Assembly (NCBI GenBank): GCA_902363805.1
Contig: CABJBF010000002.1
Span: 434,001 to 498,000 of the forward strand
Direction: 5' to 3'
Length of the DNA: 64,000 nt
DNA from: Eubacteriaceae bacterium
GTDB lineage: Bacteria; Bacillota; Clostridia; Lachnospirales; Lachnospiraceae
Shown here one piece after another: positions 53,450 through 63,638 of this stretch (the stretch's first letter is position 1; every line of letters starts with the position of its first letter). The notes under the pieces are model-generated. The model saw nothing but the letters and a program-made list of their open reading frames with translations. It made no database searches and was not told where the DNA came from. Position numbers and translations under genes: made by a program.

Positions 53450-53846
53450 ATGCATTATAAGCTTCACGCCATTCTAAATCTCCGTGTTCAAGTGATTTTA
53501 TAAGTAATTCGGCAGTAGCTACATTTGAAGCTAGAGGAATATTGTGCATATCACATAAACGTATTGCTTTATGAATATCCGGTTCATGAGATTTAGGATT
53601 TAATGGATCTCTTAAAAATATAACTAAGTCCATCTTATTCTGCTCAATCATGGCACACATCTGTTGTTCACCACCTAAATGTCCAGCTAAAAATTTATGA
53701 ACATTTAAATTAGCTGCTTCCTCTATTAATCTGCCTGTAGTACCTGTCGCATAAAGTTCATGCTTTGATAGAATACCCCTGTACGCAATGCAGAAATTCT
53801 GCATTAAATGTTTTTTTGAATCGTGTGCTATAAAACCAATATTCAT
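53448..53846 (-). CDS. mgsA: Methylglyoxal synthase
   Basis: 132 residues. I-A-H-D-S-K-K, T-G-T-T-G-R, G-G-E-Q-Q-M and [14 protein letters not shown] match MgsA, which converts dihydroxyacetone phosphate to methylglyoxal and phosphate when phosphate is limiting. It ends the shape/division operon, 13 nt after rodA. Confidence 0.95.
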   Translation of the reverse strand: MNIGFIAHDSKKHLMQNFCIAYRGILSKHELYATGTTGRLIEEAANLNVHKFLAGHLGGEQQMCAMIEQNKMDLVIFLRDPLNPKSHEPDIHKAIRLCDMHNIPLASNVATAELLIKSLEHGDLEWREAYNA

Positions 53847-53859
53847 ATATTTACTCCTC

Positions 53860-55020
53860 CTAGTATAAATCTTTTTTCCGCTGTAATCCTACATTTATTA
53901 CAATCCCAATACCAATATACATACTGATTAGGGATGACAATCCATAACTAACGAATGGTAACGTTAAGCCGGTATTAGGCAACATACATGTCGCTACTGA
54001 CAAATTAACAAGCGATTGGAATCCAATCAACGAGCCAAGTCCAAAGCAAAACAGTTTTCCACTTAAATCTTTCGCCCTGGCTCCCGTTAGAAAACATTCA
54101 ACAACTATAAGTAGCAACAAGATAACAACTGCCGCACTTCCTGCAAATCCCAGTTCTTCACCTATAATTGCAAATATAAAATCAGTATGACTTTCTGATA
54201 ATAAGTTACCGTTCTTTACACTGGTTACTGTATTGTTATTTAGGCCTTTTCCTGTAAGACCGCCGGAACCAATTGCAAGTAATGAGTTCTCCTGCTGTCG
54301 TCTTGTATCTATAATGTCAGGGTCAGTTGAATCTTTGCTATAAAAACCAACAATTCTTTTTAACTGATATCCTTGTAAAATACCGCTATTAGGATCGTTT
54401 ATCCCCACGTAAACAAATACACTTGCTAAAGGTATAGCAATAATTAACACAGTTGTTACAATCTTGTAACTAATCCCAGATAAAAACATTATAACACAAA
54501 ATGTAATAAAAATAACTATTGTTGTTGATAAATCCGGCTGAACTACTATGAGAGCTATTGGTAATCCTGCTAATGCACATGTAGAAGCTATTGTTCTAAA
54601 GGTATTTATGGTATTTCTATGCTTATAAAGATAAGCAGCTAAAAATAATATTAAAATTATCTTTGATAATTCCGAAGGCTGAAACTGCATAAACTTTAAA
54701 TCAATCCAACGTCCTGCACCTTTATTTACATCTCCATTTAATTTAACATAAACAAGCAATACCAAGTTAAATATGTATGCAAGCCAGTAAAATTTAAAAA
54801 CAAATTTATAACTTACTAAACTTAAAATTATTAAAATAATAATTCCCATTACAAATCCTAAAATCTGTTTTTTCTGTTCTGTTCCACCGCTAGTAGCACT
54901 ACCTATCGCAAGTATTCCAATAACAGTCAGACATACTACATAAAGTAGTAATCTAAAATTTATATTGCTAAATTTATATTCTTTTAATTTCGACAGCGTT
55001 TTTTTCTTTCTTCTTGCCAT
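53860..55020 (-). CDS. rodA: Rod-shape SEDS peptidoglycan polymerase RodA
   Basis: 386 residues with ten or so membrane helices. [20 protein letters not shown] and [12 protein letters not shown] mark the SEDS family. Its position downstream of mreBCD and PBP2 indicates the elongasome polymerase, distinct from the SEDS protein at 383-1816. Confidence 0.95.
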   Translation of the reverse strand: MARRKKKTLSKLKEYKFSNINFRLLLYVVCLTVIGILAIGSATSGGTEQKKQILGFVMGIIILIILSLVSYKFVFKFYWLAYIFNLVLLVYVKLNGDVNKGAGRWIDLKFMQFQPSELSKIILILFLAAYLYKHRNTINTFRTIASTCALAGLPIALIVVQPDLSTTIVIFITFCVIMFLSGISYKIVTTVLIIAIPLASVFVYVGINDPNSGILQGYQLKRIVGFYSKDSTDPDIIDTRRQQENSLLAIGSGGLTGKGLNNNTVTSVKNGNLLSESHTDFIFAIIGEELGFAGSAAVVILLLLIVVECFLTGARAKDLSGKLFCFGLGSLIGFQSLVNLSVATCMLPNTGLTLPFVSYGLSSLISMYIGIGIVINVGLQRKKDLY

Positions 55021-55073
55021 TGATATTTTGCCTCCTAATGCCCATTTTCTTTGAGCATAACTAAGTAAATATA

Positions 55074-55328
55074 TTAAACCTTAACTTCTTTTATAGGTAT
55101 GTTTGCAAAAAGATAAGGCTTTTTATCTTTTTCTATTTGTATTTTACAGTTTTCTTTATCAATTTCAACATATTTTGAAATAACATTTAAAATATCATTT
55201 TTAATAAGTTCCATTGTTTCAGGTGAACATCCCGCCCTGTCAGAAACTAAAAGAATTTTCAGTCTGTCATGAGCAATTTTTCCTGAACGTTTTCTTTTCC
55301 TGAATCTAAAATAATTTAGTCTAAACAT
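55074..55328 (-). CDS. minE: Cell division topological specificity factor MinE
   Basis: 84 residues: a basic N-terminal amphipathic segment, R-L-K-I-L-L-V-S-D-R-A-G-C-S-P-E (MinD-binding region; usually R-L-Q-I/V-V-A-H-E-R) and the C-terminal topological domain. It overlaps minD by 8 nt. MinE presence implies an oscillating Min system, unlike the DivIVA-based one of B. subtilis. Confidence 0.92.
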   Translation of the reverse strand: MFRLNYFRFRKRKRSGKIAHDRLKILLVSDRAGCSPETMELIKNDILNVISKYVEIDKENCKIQIEKDKKPYLFANIPIKEVKV

Positions 55329-56118
55329 TTTGAAAACCTCCTGTTAAATACTTTTTAAAGAAATTAAATTTTCTATTCTTATGATTCAACATTGGTACTT
55401 CTTCACCATCTATTCTTTTAGCAATATTCATAAAAATTTTAGATGAATATGAATTTGCCCCTGCAAGAGGTTCTCCTCTGTTGGTCGATATAACAATATC
55501 TGTATCATCATGAATCATGCCAATTAAATCAAGACTAAGTATCTCTGTGACATCATCAGTTGACATCATATCGCCTTTTTTCACTAAATCATTTCGTATT
55601 TTATTTACAATTAAATTGATAGGATATAGTCCTGCTTTATCTAAGAGACAGGACACTCTGTCAGCATCCCTAATTGCTGATACTTCCGGAGTAGTCACAA
55701 TAATGGCTCTTGTAGCACCTGCAATAGCATTTTTAAATCCCTGCTCAATTCCTGCTGGACAATCAATTAATACATAGTCAAACTTTTGTTTTAATTCATT
55801 TGTAAGATTAATCATCTGATATTGGTTAATGCAAGACTTATCCTTGCTCTGAGCGCTTGGAAGCAAATAAAGATTTCTAAATCTTTTATCCCTTATTATA
55901 GCCTGCTTCAAGCGACAGTTCCCTTCAATCACATCAACAATATTGTAAACAATGCTGTTTTCTAAGCCCATTACTACATCCAGATTTCTAAGCCCTATAT
56001 CTGTGTCTATAGCTATAACTTTTTTCCCTAATAATGAAAGGGAAACGCTCAGGTTTGCAGTAACGGTAGTTTTGCCTACTCCCCCTTTTCCGGAAGTTAT
56101 TACTATTACTTCTCCCAT
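55321..56118 (-). CDS. minD: Septum site-determining ATPase MinD
   Basis: 265 residues. Deviant Walker A K-G-G-V-G-K-T-T, G-L-R-N-L-D-V-V-M-G-L-E-N and a C-terminal basic amphipathic helix (F-N-F-F-K-K-Y-L) for membrane attachment. GAGGAGGA precedes the ATG. No minC lies on either side; the 134-nt gap to the PBP2 gene is too short for one. Confidence 0.96.
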   Translation of the reverse strand: MGEVIVITSGKGGVGKTTVTANLSVSLSLLGKKVIAIDTDIGLRNLDVVMGLENSIVYNIVDVIEGNCRLKQAIIRDKRFRNLYLLPSAQSKDKSCINQYQMINLTNELKQKFDYVLIDCPAGIEQGFKNAIAGATRAIIVTTPEVSAIRDADRVSCLLDKAGLYPINLIVNKIRNDLVKKGDMMSTDDVTEILSLDLIGMIHDDTDIVISTNRGEPLAGANSYSSKIFMNIAKRIDGEEVPMLNHKNRKFNFFKKYLTGGFQNV

Positions 56119-56252
56119 AAAATCCTCCTCAATATACTTATATTTATTTTAGTAATCATATGTTAAGTGTAATATTTTGTATATATTACTCTTTTGTATA
56201 TTAAGAAGTCTTTTGTTATATATAGTAAAGCCATATTAGCTTTCTAACTAAA

Positions 56253-59078
56253 TTAATCTCTAACGGCACTTGTTGAAGAAGAACTTTCAACATCTTTATT
56301 TACATCATCATCCGTTAATTCTCCAAGATAATATCTTACAACGTCCTTTGCTACTTCAGCAGAATCATGTGAAGAGTTACCAAACGGAATAACTGCTGAA
56401 ATTGCCACTTTAGGTTTGTTATATGGAGCATATGCTACAAACAATGAATGTGCGTTTCTTTTTGAATTTTCTTCAGCAGTACCTGTTTTACCGGCAAACG
56501 CTATGTCTGTATCCTTGAAAGATTTTTCTATAGTTCCTTCTGTAATAACCATTCGCATTCCGGTATGAATAATATCCCATGTTTCACTTGATGCGTTTAC
56601 AGTATTTGATAATTTTGCTTTATTTTTCTTAATTACATTTCCTGATGAATCAGTTATTTTATCAACTAAAGTTAGTTCGTAATTTTTACCACCGTTAGCT
56701 AATGTGGATATATATCTTGCAAGTTGTACAGGCGCATATGAATGACTACCCTGGCCAATGGCTGAATGGACAGCTGATTCTGTTGAAAATTTAGGGTCGC
56801 TTTCTGTTATTTCTACACCTGATTTCATGTCTAAACCTAATTCTTTCGCATATACTTCAAGTTTTTTAAGTCCTGTAGCACTATCATATTTACCTGATGA
56901 AGTTGTTCCCAATTCATAACCTACTTCATAGAAAAATCCATTACATGATTGAGCAATAGCCTGCATTACATTCAAGCTACCATGTGCTGAAGGATATATC
57001 CAACATTTTGGATGTGGCGATATTTTATCAAACTCACCTTTATCAACGATAGTTCTATATCTTGTTATTGTATTATTTTCCAATGCTGTCATTGCAGTTA
57101 CCATCTTAAATGTTGAACCCGGAGCTGATAACCCCTGAGTAGCTCTGTTATAAAGCGGTGAAGATAAATCATCTACAAGTTTAGCCCAATAATCAGCATC
57201 TACTGAACCGGAAAGCATATTATTATCATAACTTGGATAAGTTACCATAGCTAACACTTTACCGTTATTTGGATTAGTAACAACAACAGAGCCTGAACAT
57301 GGATCCAAAGCAATCTGTGCCGGTGTAATATTTAATTTTTTAATCTGACTAATAATAAAATTATAAGATTCCGTTGATGTGTATGTTGATAATTTGTTAT
57401 ACCAATCACGGTCTTTTTCTAATACGCCCTGATCGTATAATAACATACATATTTCACAACCGTTTATTGTTCCATCATTAATTTTATATTTGAATATTAA
57501 TTTACTAAATGATGCATTATTATCTATGAAATCTAAAATATAATTTACTATTACTTTATATGTTTCATCTGAAGTAATATATTGATTATCAATTTGTAAT
57601 GCTGATATATTAATCCAGCTTTTGGATATAGCATATTTGATAAATTCATTAATACTGATATCTCCAGCTATATATTTTTTATAAGTTGCATCAGAACTAT
57701 CTAAAGATGAAGAAATTAATACATTATCAGATTTTAATTCATCAAAAATATAATCATAATACTCTTTATATTCGTCTGATGAATCATTATATACTTCGCC
57801 CTTATCAGATTCTAATTGTTTCTTCAATCGACTCTTTACAACCTTTAGGGCATCAGAATATTTAGTATAAACTTTTGCTTCATTATTTGTTCGTTTCTTT
57901 TTTAAATCTTTTATGCTTAAAACATTATTATTTATTAACTGAAAATATACAGTTTTTGCTGCAATAGGATGCACATCGGAATCTTCCTGTTCTTTATCTG
58001 AAACATCCCTGTTAACAATCTGAGAAATTAAGACTGAAGCAATTTTTTTCTCAAGCATTTTATATGTGGCAATCTGTAATTTCTTATCAATTGTTAAGGT
58101 TACATCTTTTCCAACAGAAGAATCAGTTGATGAAACTGTACTTAACACTTTACCTGTAGAATCTACGAATATTTTCTTTTCTCCACGTACACCCTGCAAT
58201 GTATCTTCCATAGCGGCTTCAATACCTGATTTACCAACATAGTCGCTAGAAATATAATCACCACCATTGTCATTGTATTCCTGTAATTCGCTTTCGGAAA
58301 TTTTACCGGTATATCCTATCAGTGGAGCAAAATATTCACTATCAACATATCTTCTGATTGTTGTTTCAGCAACTGATACACCTGTAAGAATTGCTTCATT
58401 TTCATAAATCGCTGTCATTGTTTCTTTTGAAATATTTGTTGCAATAGTTGTTGCAACATACTTCTGGTATGAATTTTGGAATATGTTATATCTTATTGCA
58501 ATAATTTTTAAAGTCATTTCCATATCGTAATCACCCTCTAAATCAAAGAAGGAATTTACACAATAGTCCATGACTTCTGCAGCTGAGGCATTAGAATAGT
58601 CAACATTACCTTTTTTCATCTTTTTACCAAATAAATTAGTCATAAATAAGGTTCTTGATGCATCTGATGTAAAATTAAACTCATAATTGCCATCGCTGTT
58701 AATTACAATTGGGAAATCATAAGATACTTTATCACCATATTTTTCAATTATTGTTATTGCATTATATACAATTTCATTTAATATTCCGTTTTTTTCATCG
58801 GAGCTGTCAATTTTATCTTCAAATGTAACGGCATAGCTTAATTCATTATAAGCTAATAATTCACCATTTGTATCATAAATATTACCTCTTGTACCTGGCG
58901 TGTAAACCGTCTTTTCAGCCTGCTGTACATAAGTATTCATATAGTAACTCTCGTTAATTATCTGTAAATCAAATAATCTAAAAAGAACAACTCCAAAAAG
59001 AACTGTTAATACCGCACCGACAATAAATATTCTTGATTTTATTATGTTATAAATCGTGTAGAAAAAATCACTTATCAA
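56253..59078 (-). CDS. mrdA: Penicillin-binding protein 2 (elongasome transpeptidase), enlarged
   Basis: 941 residues, well above the ~630-720 of typical PBP2. Membrane anchor at ~14-36, dimerisation/pedestal domain (~50-330), transpeptidase with S655-T-F-K, S711-C-N and K864-T-G. About 240 extra residues (~345-590), rich in Ser, Asp and Lys, sit between the start of the transpeptidase domain and the active-site Ser. The start is TTG, overlapping mreD by 11 nt; no better start precedes the anchor. Ends with a Ser/Asp-rich tail. Confidence 0.92.
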   Translation of the reverse strand: MISDFFYTIYNIIKSRIFIVGAVLTVLFGVVLFRLFDLQIINESYYMNTYVQQAEKTVYTPGTRGNIYDTNGELLAYNELSYAVTFEDKIDSSDEKNGILNEIVYNAITIIEKYGDKVSYDFPIVINSDGNYEFNFTSDASRTLFMTNLFGKKMKKGNVDYSNASAAEVMDYCVNSFFDLEGDYDMEMTLKIIAIRYNIFQNSYQKYVATTIATNISKETMTAIYENEAILTGVSVAETTIRRYVDSEYFAPLIGYTGKISESELQEYNDNGGDYISSDYVGKSGIEAAMEDTLQGVRGEKKIFVDSTGKVLSTVSSTDSSVGKDVTLTIDKKLQIATYKMLEKKIASVLISQIVNRDVSDKEQEDSDVHPIAAKTVYFQLINNNVLSIKDLKKKRTNNEAKVYTKYSDALKVVKSRLKKQLESDKGEVYNDSSDEYKEYYDYIFDELKSDNVLISSSLDSSDATYKKYIAGDISINEFIKYAISKSWINISALQIDNQYITSDETYKVIVNYILDFIDNNASFSKLIFKYKINDGTINGCEICMLLYDQGVLEKDRDWYNKLSTYTSTESYNFIISQIKKLNITPAQIALDPCSGSVVVTNPNNGKVLAMVTYPSYDNNMLSGSVDADYWAKLVDDLSSPLYNRATQGLSAPGSTFKMVTAMTALENNTITRYRTIVDKGEFDKISPHPKCWIYPSAHGSLNVMQAIAQSCNGFFYEVGYELGTTSSGKYDSATGLKKLEVYAKELGLDMKSGVEITESDPKFSTESAVHSAIGQGSHSYAPVQLARYISTLANGGKNYELTLVDKITDSSGNVIKKNKAKLSNTVNASSETWDIIHTGMRMVITEGTIEKSFKDTDIAFAGKTGTAEENSKRNAHSLFVAYAPYNKPKVAISAVIPFGNSSHDSAEVAKDVVRYYLGELTDDDVNKDVESSSSTSAVRD

Positions 59079-59601
59079 AACTTAATGCACTCCTTTGTTC
59101 TTTAGAAATTACCTTTTCATTTAATAAATAAAACAATATATATACAATTAAAGCACAAAATGTTGTAATTATCATTTCAGGTAAAATTATCTTTTCAAAA
59201 TAATATGGATAGTCTAACTTATTTCTTAAAAGCAATCTGAATCCATAGTAAACTGTGTTAAACATAAAATCATTTATAAAAACTAAAAGCAATGGCATAA
59301 TAATGATTTCACTATAAAACCATCTTCTAAAGATTCCACTAAATAATCCGCAATACATGTAAATTAAAGCGTTAAATCCTATTACGTCACCATAGAAAAC
59401 ATCAACAAGTAAACCACATGCAAATCCAATGGCTATTCCTTTGTTGCTTCCACACATAAGTCCAAAAAAACATACAACTATCAGAAGAAGATTAGGTGTA
59501 GAAACTTCCTGAGGCAATGCAAGAGAAAATGCGTTTTGTAGCAAAAAGGCAACGAGAATCACTGCCGCAAATATTATGAAATTTCTTATTTTCTCTTTCA
59601 T
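59068..59601 (-). CDS. mreD: Rod shape-determining protein MreD
   Basis: 177 residues with about five membrane helices and the family-like P-N-L-L-L-I-V-V-C-F-F-G-L segment. Short, low-conservation family, but the position between mreC and PBP2 is diagnostic. AAGGAG precedes the ATG. Confidence 0.9.
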   Translation of the reverse strand: MKEKIRNFIIFAAVILVAFLLQNAFSLALPQEVSTPNLLLIVVCFFGLMCGSNKGIAIGFACGLLVDVFYGDVIGFNALIYMYCGLFSGIFRRWFYSEIIIMPLLLVFINDFMFNTVYYGFRLLLRNKLDYPYYFEKIILPEMIITTFCALIVYILFYLLNEKVISKEQRSALSFDK

Positions 59602-59613
59602 GCTTTTTCTCCT

Positions 59614-60462
59614 TTACATATCATCCTTTAACTGAGTAATTACCAATACTTCGTCTATATGTTTAAAATCTACAACAGGAATTATTTGTCCTGACTGTGT
59701 CAATTCACTCGAATCTAATTTAATATTTGTTACATAACCGACTAATATTCCCGGAACAAATTTGTCTGATATTTTTGATGTGACTACCATATCGCCTTCT
59801 GTAACCTTAGCATCTTTTAGTACTTCTGTTACATTCATAACACCATCATCCATAAGCTTTAAATCTCCACTTACAATTCCGGTATCACTTGTGTTGGCAA
59901 ACGAAACACTTACACTACTTTCATCATCAATTATAGCTCTAACTTTTGCATAATCTTTACCGACGTCAGTAACAATTCCAACAAGTCCACCACCGCTTAT
60001 TACATTCATATCTTTTTTTATTCCGTCTTTTGAACCTTTATTAATTGTAAAGATATCAAACCAGTTTCCGGAGTCTTTTCCAATTACATTGGCTGCAATT
60101 TTTTCGTAACTTGAATAGTCCTGATCTAACTGATATAAATCACGAAGTCTTTCAAGTTCATATTTATTTTGAGCTAACAAACTGTTTTCTTCTGTTAATT
60201 CGTTAACCTGACTTTCTAATTCTTTATTTTTCTTTGTAAGTTTTTTTACTGAATTAAAGTAATCTGCTTTATTAGTAAACCATTTACCAATGCCATTCAT
60301 TCCATCCTGAAGAGGAACAACAATTGCACCGGAAACTATTTTTGCAGGTTTAGAATAATTTGAAAATATAGATGACAAAATTATGCTAAACACGCAAAAT
60401 ACAGTTAGAACAAATATTAAAACTTTTGTATTTATATTTATAAACTTAGAAGGTCTTTTCAT
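59614..60462 (-). CDS. mreC: Cell shape-determining protein MreC
   Basis: 282 residues: one membrane helix (~12-33), a coiled coil (~65-110) and beta-barrel domains with V-I-G-K-D-S-G-N-W-F-D-I-F-T-I-N-K-G-S-K-D-G-I, typical MreC. It links MreB to PBP2 outside the membrane. Confidence 0.95.
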   Translation of the reverse strand: MKRPSKFININTKVLIFVLTVFCVFSIILSSIFSNYSKPAKIVSGAIVVPLQDGMNGIGKWFTNKADYFNSVKKLTKKNKELESQVNELTEENSLLAQNKYELERLRDLYQLDQDYSSYEKIAANVIGKDSGNWFDIFTINKGSKDGIKKDMNVISGGGLVGIVTDVGKDYAKVRAIIDDESSVSVSFANTSDTGIVSGDLKLMDDGVMNVTEVLKDAKVTEGDMVVTSKISDKFVPGILVGYVTNIKLDSSELTQSGQIIPVVDFKHIDEVLVITQLKDDM

Positions 60463-60479
60463 TTCTTTTTACCTACCTC

Positions 60480-61511
60480 TTAGTATTTATTTTCGCTTGG
60501 TGTATATAACAACTTTCTGTATTTTGAATCAGATATAATTTTTGAAATTCCTCTTACAACTGATTCACCGGGGTTTCTAACAACATTTACCTTTAAATCT
60601 GTTTCCATTTCTATTAGTTTACTTAAATTTGTAATCTGCGCTGAACCACCTGTAAGATATATTCCGGTGTCAATTATATCAGAAGATAATTCAGGTGGTG
60701 TACGTTCAAGTAACTGTTTTATTGAATCAATAATAGACGATAATACTTCTTTTATTGCTTCATATATTAAATCAGATGTAACCGTTCTTTCACAAGGAAG
60801 TCCTGTAATAATGTTTCTCCCAAATACATTACACATTTCATAATTATCATCTGATTCTTCATCATAAATTGCATTTGCAAGATTGATTTTTATTTGCTCT
60901 GCTGTTTTCATGCCAATCATAATATTATATTTTCTTTTTACAATATTACAAATTATTTCGTCAAGTTTGTTTCCGCCAATTTTTACAATTCTGCTAATTA
61001 CAATTCCACCAAGTGATGTAACTGTAATTTCAGTTGTATCGGCACCGATGTTTACAATCATGTTCCCTTTAGCACTGTCAATATCAATACCAAGACCAAC
61101 TGCATCTGCAATAGGTTTTTCTACTATCTTTATTTCTTTTGCTTTAATACTTGAGTCGTTAATAACATCATAAAAAGCGCTTTTTTCAACTTCAGTTATA
61201 TCAGAAGGAACTGCAATACAGAATCGTCCACCTCTTACAATTTTAGGATAATTTAATTTAATAAACATCTTTTCTATAAGACTTTTCATGTTTTTAATAT
61301 CTGCAATTACTCCATCCTTGATAGGAAAACTTACAACAATATTATCAGGAGCTTTCTCATACATTTCAAAAGCTCCATTTCCAATTGCAAAAACGTCCTT
61401 TTTATTTCGAATTGCTATTATATTTTTTTCATTTATTATAGTTTTAGTTTGTCCATTGAAAATCTTTAAATTACTTGTTCCAATGTCAATTCCATAAACA
61501 TTCTGACTCAT
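60480..61511 (-). CDS. mreB: Rod shape-determining actin homologue MreB
   Basis: 343 residues of actin fold: phosphate-1 G-I-D-I-G-T-S-N, V-E-K-P-I-A-D-A-V-G-L-G, N-I-G-A-D-T-T-E and Y-L-T-G-G-S-A. It is rather divergent from textbook MreB in the first loop (S-N-L-K-I-F), so an Mbl/MreBH-like paralogue is possible, but the mreC-mreD neighbours support MreB. Confidence 0.93.
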   Translation of the reverse strand: MSQNVYGIDIGTSNLKIFNGQTKTIINEKNIIAIRNKKDVFAIGNGAFEMYEKAPDNIVVSFPIKDGVIADIKNMKSLIEKMFIKLNYPKIVRGGRFCIAVPSDITEVEKSAFYDVINDSSIKAKEIKIVEKPIADAVGLGIDIDSAKGNMIVNIGADTTEITVTSLGGIVISRIVKIGGNKLDEIICNIVKRKYNIMIGMKTAEQIKINLANAIYDEESDDNYEMCNVFGRNIITGLPCERTVTSDLIYEAIKEVLSSIIDSIKQLLERTPPELSSDIIDTGIYLTGGSAQITNLSKLIEMETDLKVNVVRNPGESVVRGISKIISDSKYRKLLYTPSENKY

Positions 61512-61537
61512 TTTATTGTCCTTCCAATTAATTTGAT

Positions 61538-62221
61538 TTATATAATTCCTAATGCATTTAAGCTGGTAAACGATTTGTCTCCTATAATAATATGATCGAG
61601 AACAGTTATACCAATTAACTGTCCGGCTTCACATATTTTTTTCGTAGAAATAATATCATCTTTACTAGGTTCGCTGTTCCCGCTTGGATGATTATGTACA
61701 ATTACGATATTAACCGCATTAAATCTTAATGCCTGAACAAATATTTCCCTTATTGAAAATAGAGACTGGTTTATTGTTCCTGATGTTATCATCATATCTT
61801 TTATCATTTGACATTTTGTGTCTAAATATGCAACGACTAATTCTTCTTTTTCTTTATGGCGCATGCTTTCCATATAGTATCTTGCAATTGTGTCAGGTCT
61901 TGAAAAATCAAGCTTATGAATTGCTTTCGTACATGCTATTCTTTTAGAAAGTTCTCCTATACACATAATCTGAATTGCTTTTACAGTTCCAATTCCCTTA
62001 AAGCTTGTCAATTCTTCAAATGTATAATGCATAATTGATAAAATATCTGTCTTATTTTCTTTTGTTATTATTGTTCTTGCCAGTTCCATAGAATTCAATT
62101 CTCTGTTTCCTGTTCTTAGAATAACAGCTAATAATTCTTCATCACTTAAAAAGGCCGGTCCTTTTTCAATGCATTTTTCATAAGGTCTTTCATTAACAGG
62201 CATATCTGCAATTTTGTTCAT
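61538..62221 (-). CDS. radC: RadC family JAB-domain protein
   Basis: 227 residues from ATG 62221 (GGAGGT upstream). The N-terminal helix-hairpin-helix region (F-K-G-I-G-T-V-K-A) is followed by the JAB/MPN zinc site H-N-H-P-S-G-N-S-E-P-S-x-x-D with the upstream Glu. Despite the name its role is unsettled. radC-mreB adjacency is conserved in Firmicutes. Head gene of the shape operon. Confidence 0.93.
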   Translation of the reverse strand: MNKIADMPVNERPYEKCIEKGPAFLSDEELLAVILRTGNRELNSMELARTIITKENKTDILSIMHYTFEELTSFKGIGTVKAIQIMCIGELSKRIACTKAIHKLDFSRPDTIARYYMESMRHKEKEELVVAYLDTKCQMIKDMMITSGTINQSLFSIREIFVQALRFNAVNIVIVHNHPSGNSEPSKDDIISTKKICEAGQLIGITVLDHIIIGDKSFTSLNALGII

Positions 62222-62360
62222 ATAAATACCTCCATTCATCTCTCCAAGTACAAATTGAGGTATCAAACAATAACTTGCTAATTTTAGATTTTATCACAAT
62301 AAATTTTTAGTGTACACAATTAAATAATATTTTAAGTAAATTTAACCAAATTTTAACATT

Positions 62361-63638
62361 TTATAAAGAGACAATATTTTCATCTACTAACTGCTGTAAT
62401 GCCTTTAATATTCCAAATTTTGCATGCTGCCATGTAAGGCCACCCTGAAAATAGACAGCATATGGAGGCTTAATTGGAGCATCAGCACTAAGTTCAATAG
62501 ATGAACCGGATACAAATGCACCTGCTGCCATAATTACCTGTGAATCATAGCCCGGCATATCCCATGGTTCAGGTGTAACATGGCTGTCAATCGGAGCAGC
62601 TGCCTGAATTCCTTTACAAAAAGCGATTACTCCTTCAGGAGAGCCAAATGTAACAGCCTGAATGATATCGTATCGTTCTTCTGTTGAATTAGGAATTACA
62701 TTAAATCCTAATCTTTCAAATACATTTGCTGCAAAAATTGCACCCTTTAATGCAGAAGCAACAACTGTTGGTGCCATAAATAATCCCTGATAAAATGTAT
62801 GAATTACATCAAGGCTTGCACCAACTTCTTTTCCAAGTCCTGGAGTTGTAAGTCTATATGCACAATTTTCAACACATTCTTTGGTTCCACATATATATCC
62901 TCCAATAGGAGCTAATCCGCCACCAAGATTTTTAATCAAAGAACCTACAACCATGTCAGCACCTACGTTTGATGGCTCAACTATATCTACGAATTCACCA
63001 TAGCAATTATCTACCATTACAATGATATCTTTATTTATTTCTTTTACAAAATTAATTACCTGACCTGTTTTTTCAACAGAAATAGTAGGTCTTGTCTCAT
63101 ATCCTTTTGATCTTTGGATTCCAACCATCTTAACATCAGAAGTTATTGCCTTTTTTATGCCATCAAAATCAAAATCACCATTAGGAAGTAAATCTACCTG
63201 TCCATATTTAATTCCATATTCTGCAAGAGATCCTTTTGATTCTCTAATTCCGATTACTTCTTCAAGTGTATCATAAGGCTTACCAGAAATATAAAGTATT
63301 TTGTCGCCCGGTCGTAAATTTGCTGATAATGCGATCCCTAATGCATGAGTTCCGCATGTAATCTGTGGGCGGACAAGTGCATCTTCTGTACCAAATACAT
63401 CAGCATATACTTTTTCTAAAGTATCTCTGCCTATGTCATTATATCCATAACCTGTAGATACGCCAAGATGCGCTTCGGAAACCTGATTCTTCTGAAATGC
63501 TTTCATAACTTTTAATTGATTATATTCAGCTACTTCATCTATTTTTGCAAATCTATCTTTTAATTCATTTTCAATATTTTTTGTAAAATTATATACATTT
63601 TCATCTATTCCCAGATTTTTATACATTTCCTTAATCAT
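62361..63638 (-). CDS. ALR/methionine gamma-lyase family PLP enzyme
   Basis: 425 residues, fold-type I PLP enzyme of COG4100 ('aluminium resistance protein'). The PLP lysine lies in G-S-L-I-K-N-L-G-G-G, the cofactor Asp in M-V-D-N-C-Y-G-E, and G-Y-G-Y-N-D-I-G-R-D-T near the N-terminus is characteristic. The reaction is probably a C-S lyase on sulfur amino acids; the physiological substrate is unknown. Overlaps miaA by 8 nt, a common pairing in Clostridia. Confidence 0.88.
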   Translation of the reverse strand: MIKEMYKNLGIDENVYNFTKNIENELKDRFAKIDEVAEYNQLKVMKAFQKNQVSEAHLGVSTGYGYNDIGRDTLEKVYADVFGTEDALVRPQITCGTHALGIALSANLRPGDKILYISGKPYDTLEEVIGIRESKGSLAEYGIKYGQVDLLPNGDFDFDGIKKAITSDVKMVGIQRSKGYETRPTISVEKTGQVINFVKEINKDIIVMVDNCYGEFVDIVEPSNVGADMVVGSLIKNLGGGLAPIGGYICGTKECVENCAYRLTTPGLGKEVGASLDVIHTFYQGLFMAPTVVASALKGAIFAANVFERLGFNVIPNSTEERYDIIQAVTFGSPEGVIAFCKGIQAAAPIDSHVTPEPWDMPGYDSQVIMAAGAFVSGSSIELSADAPIKPPYAVYFQGGLTWQHAKFGILKALQQLVDENIVSL

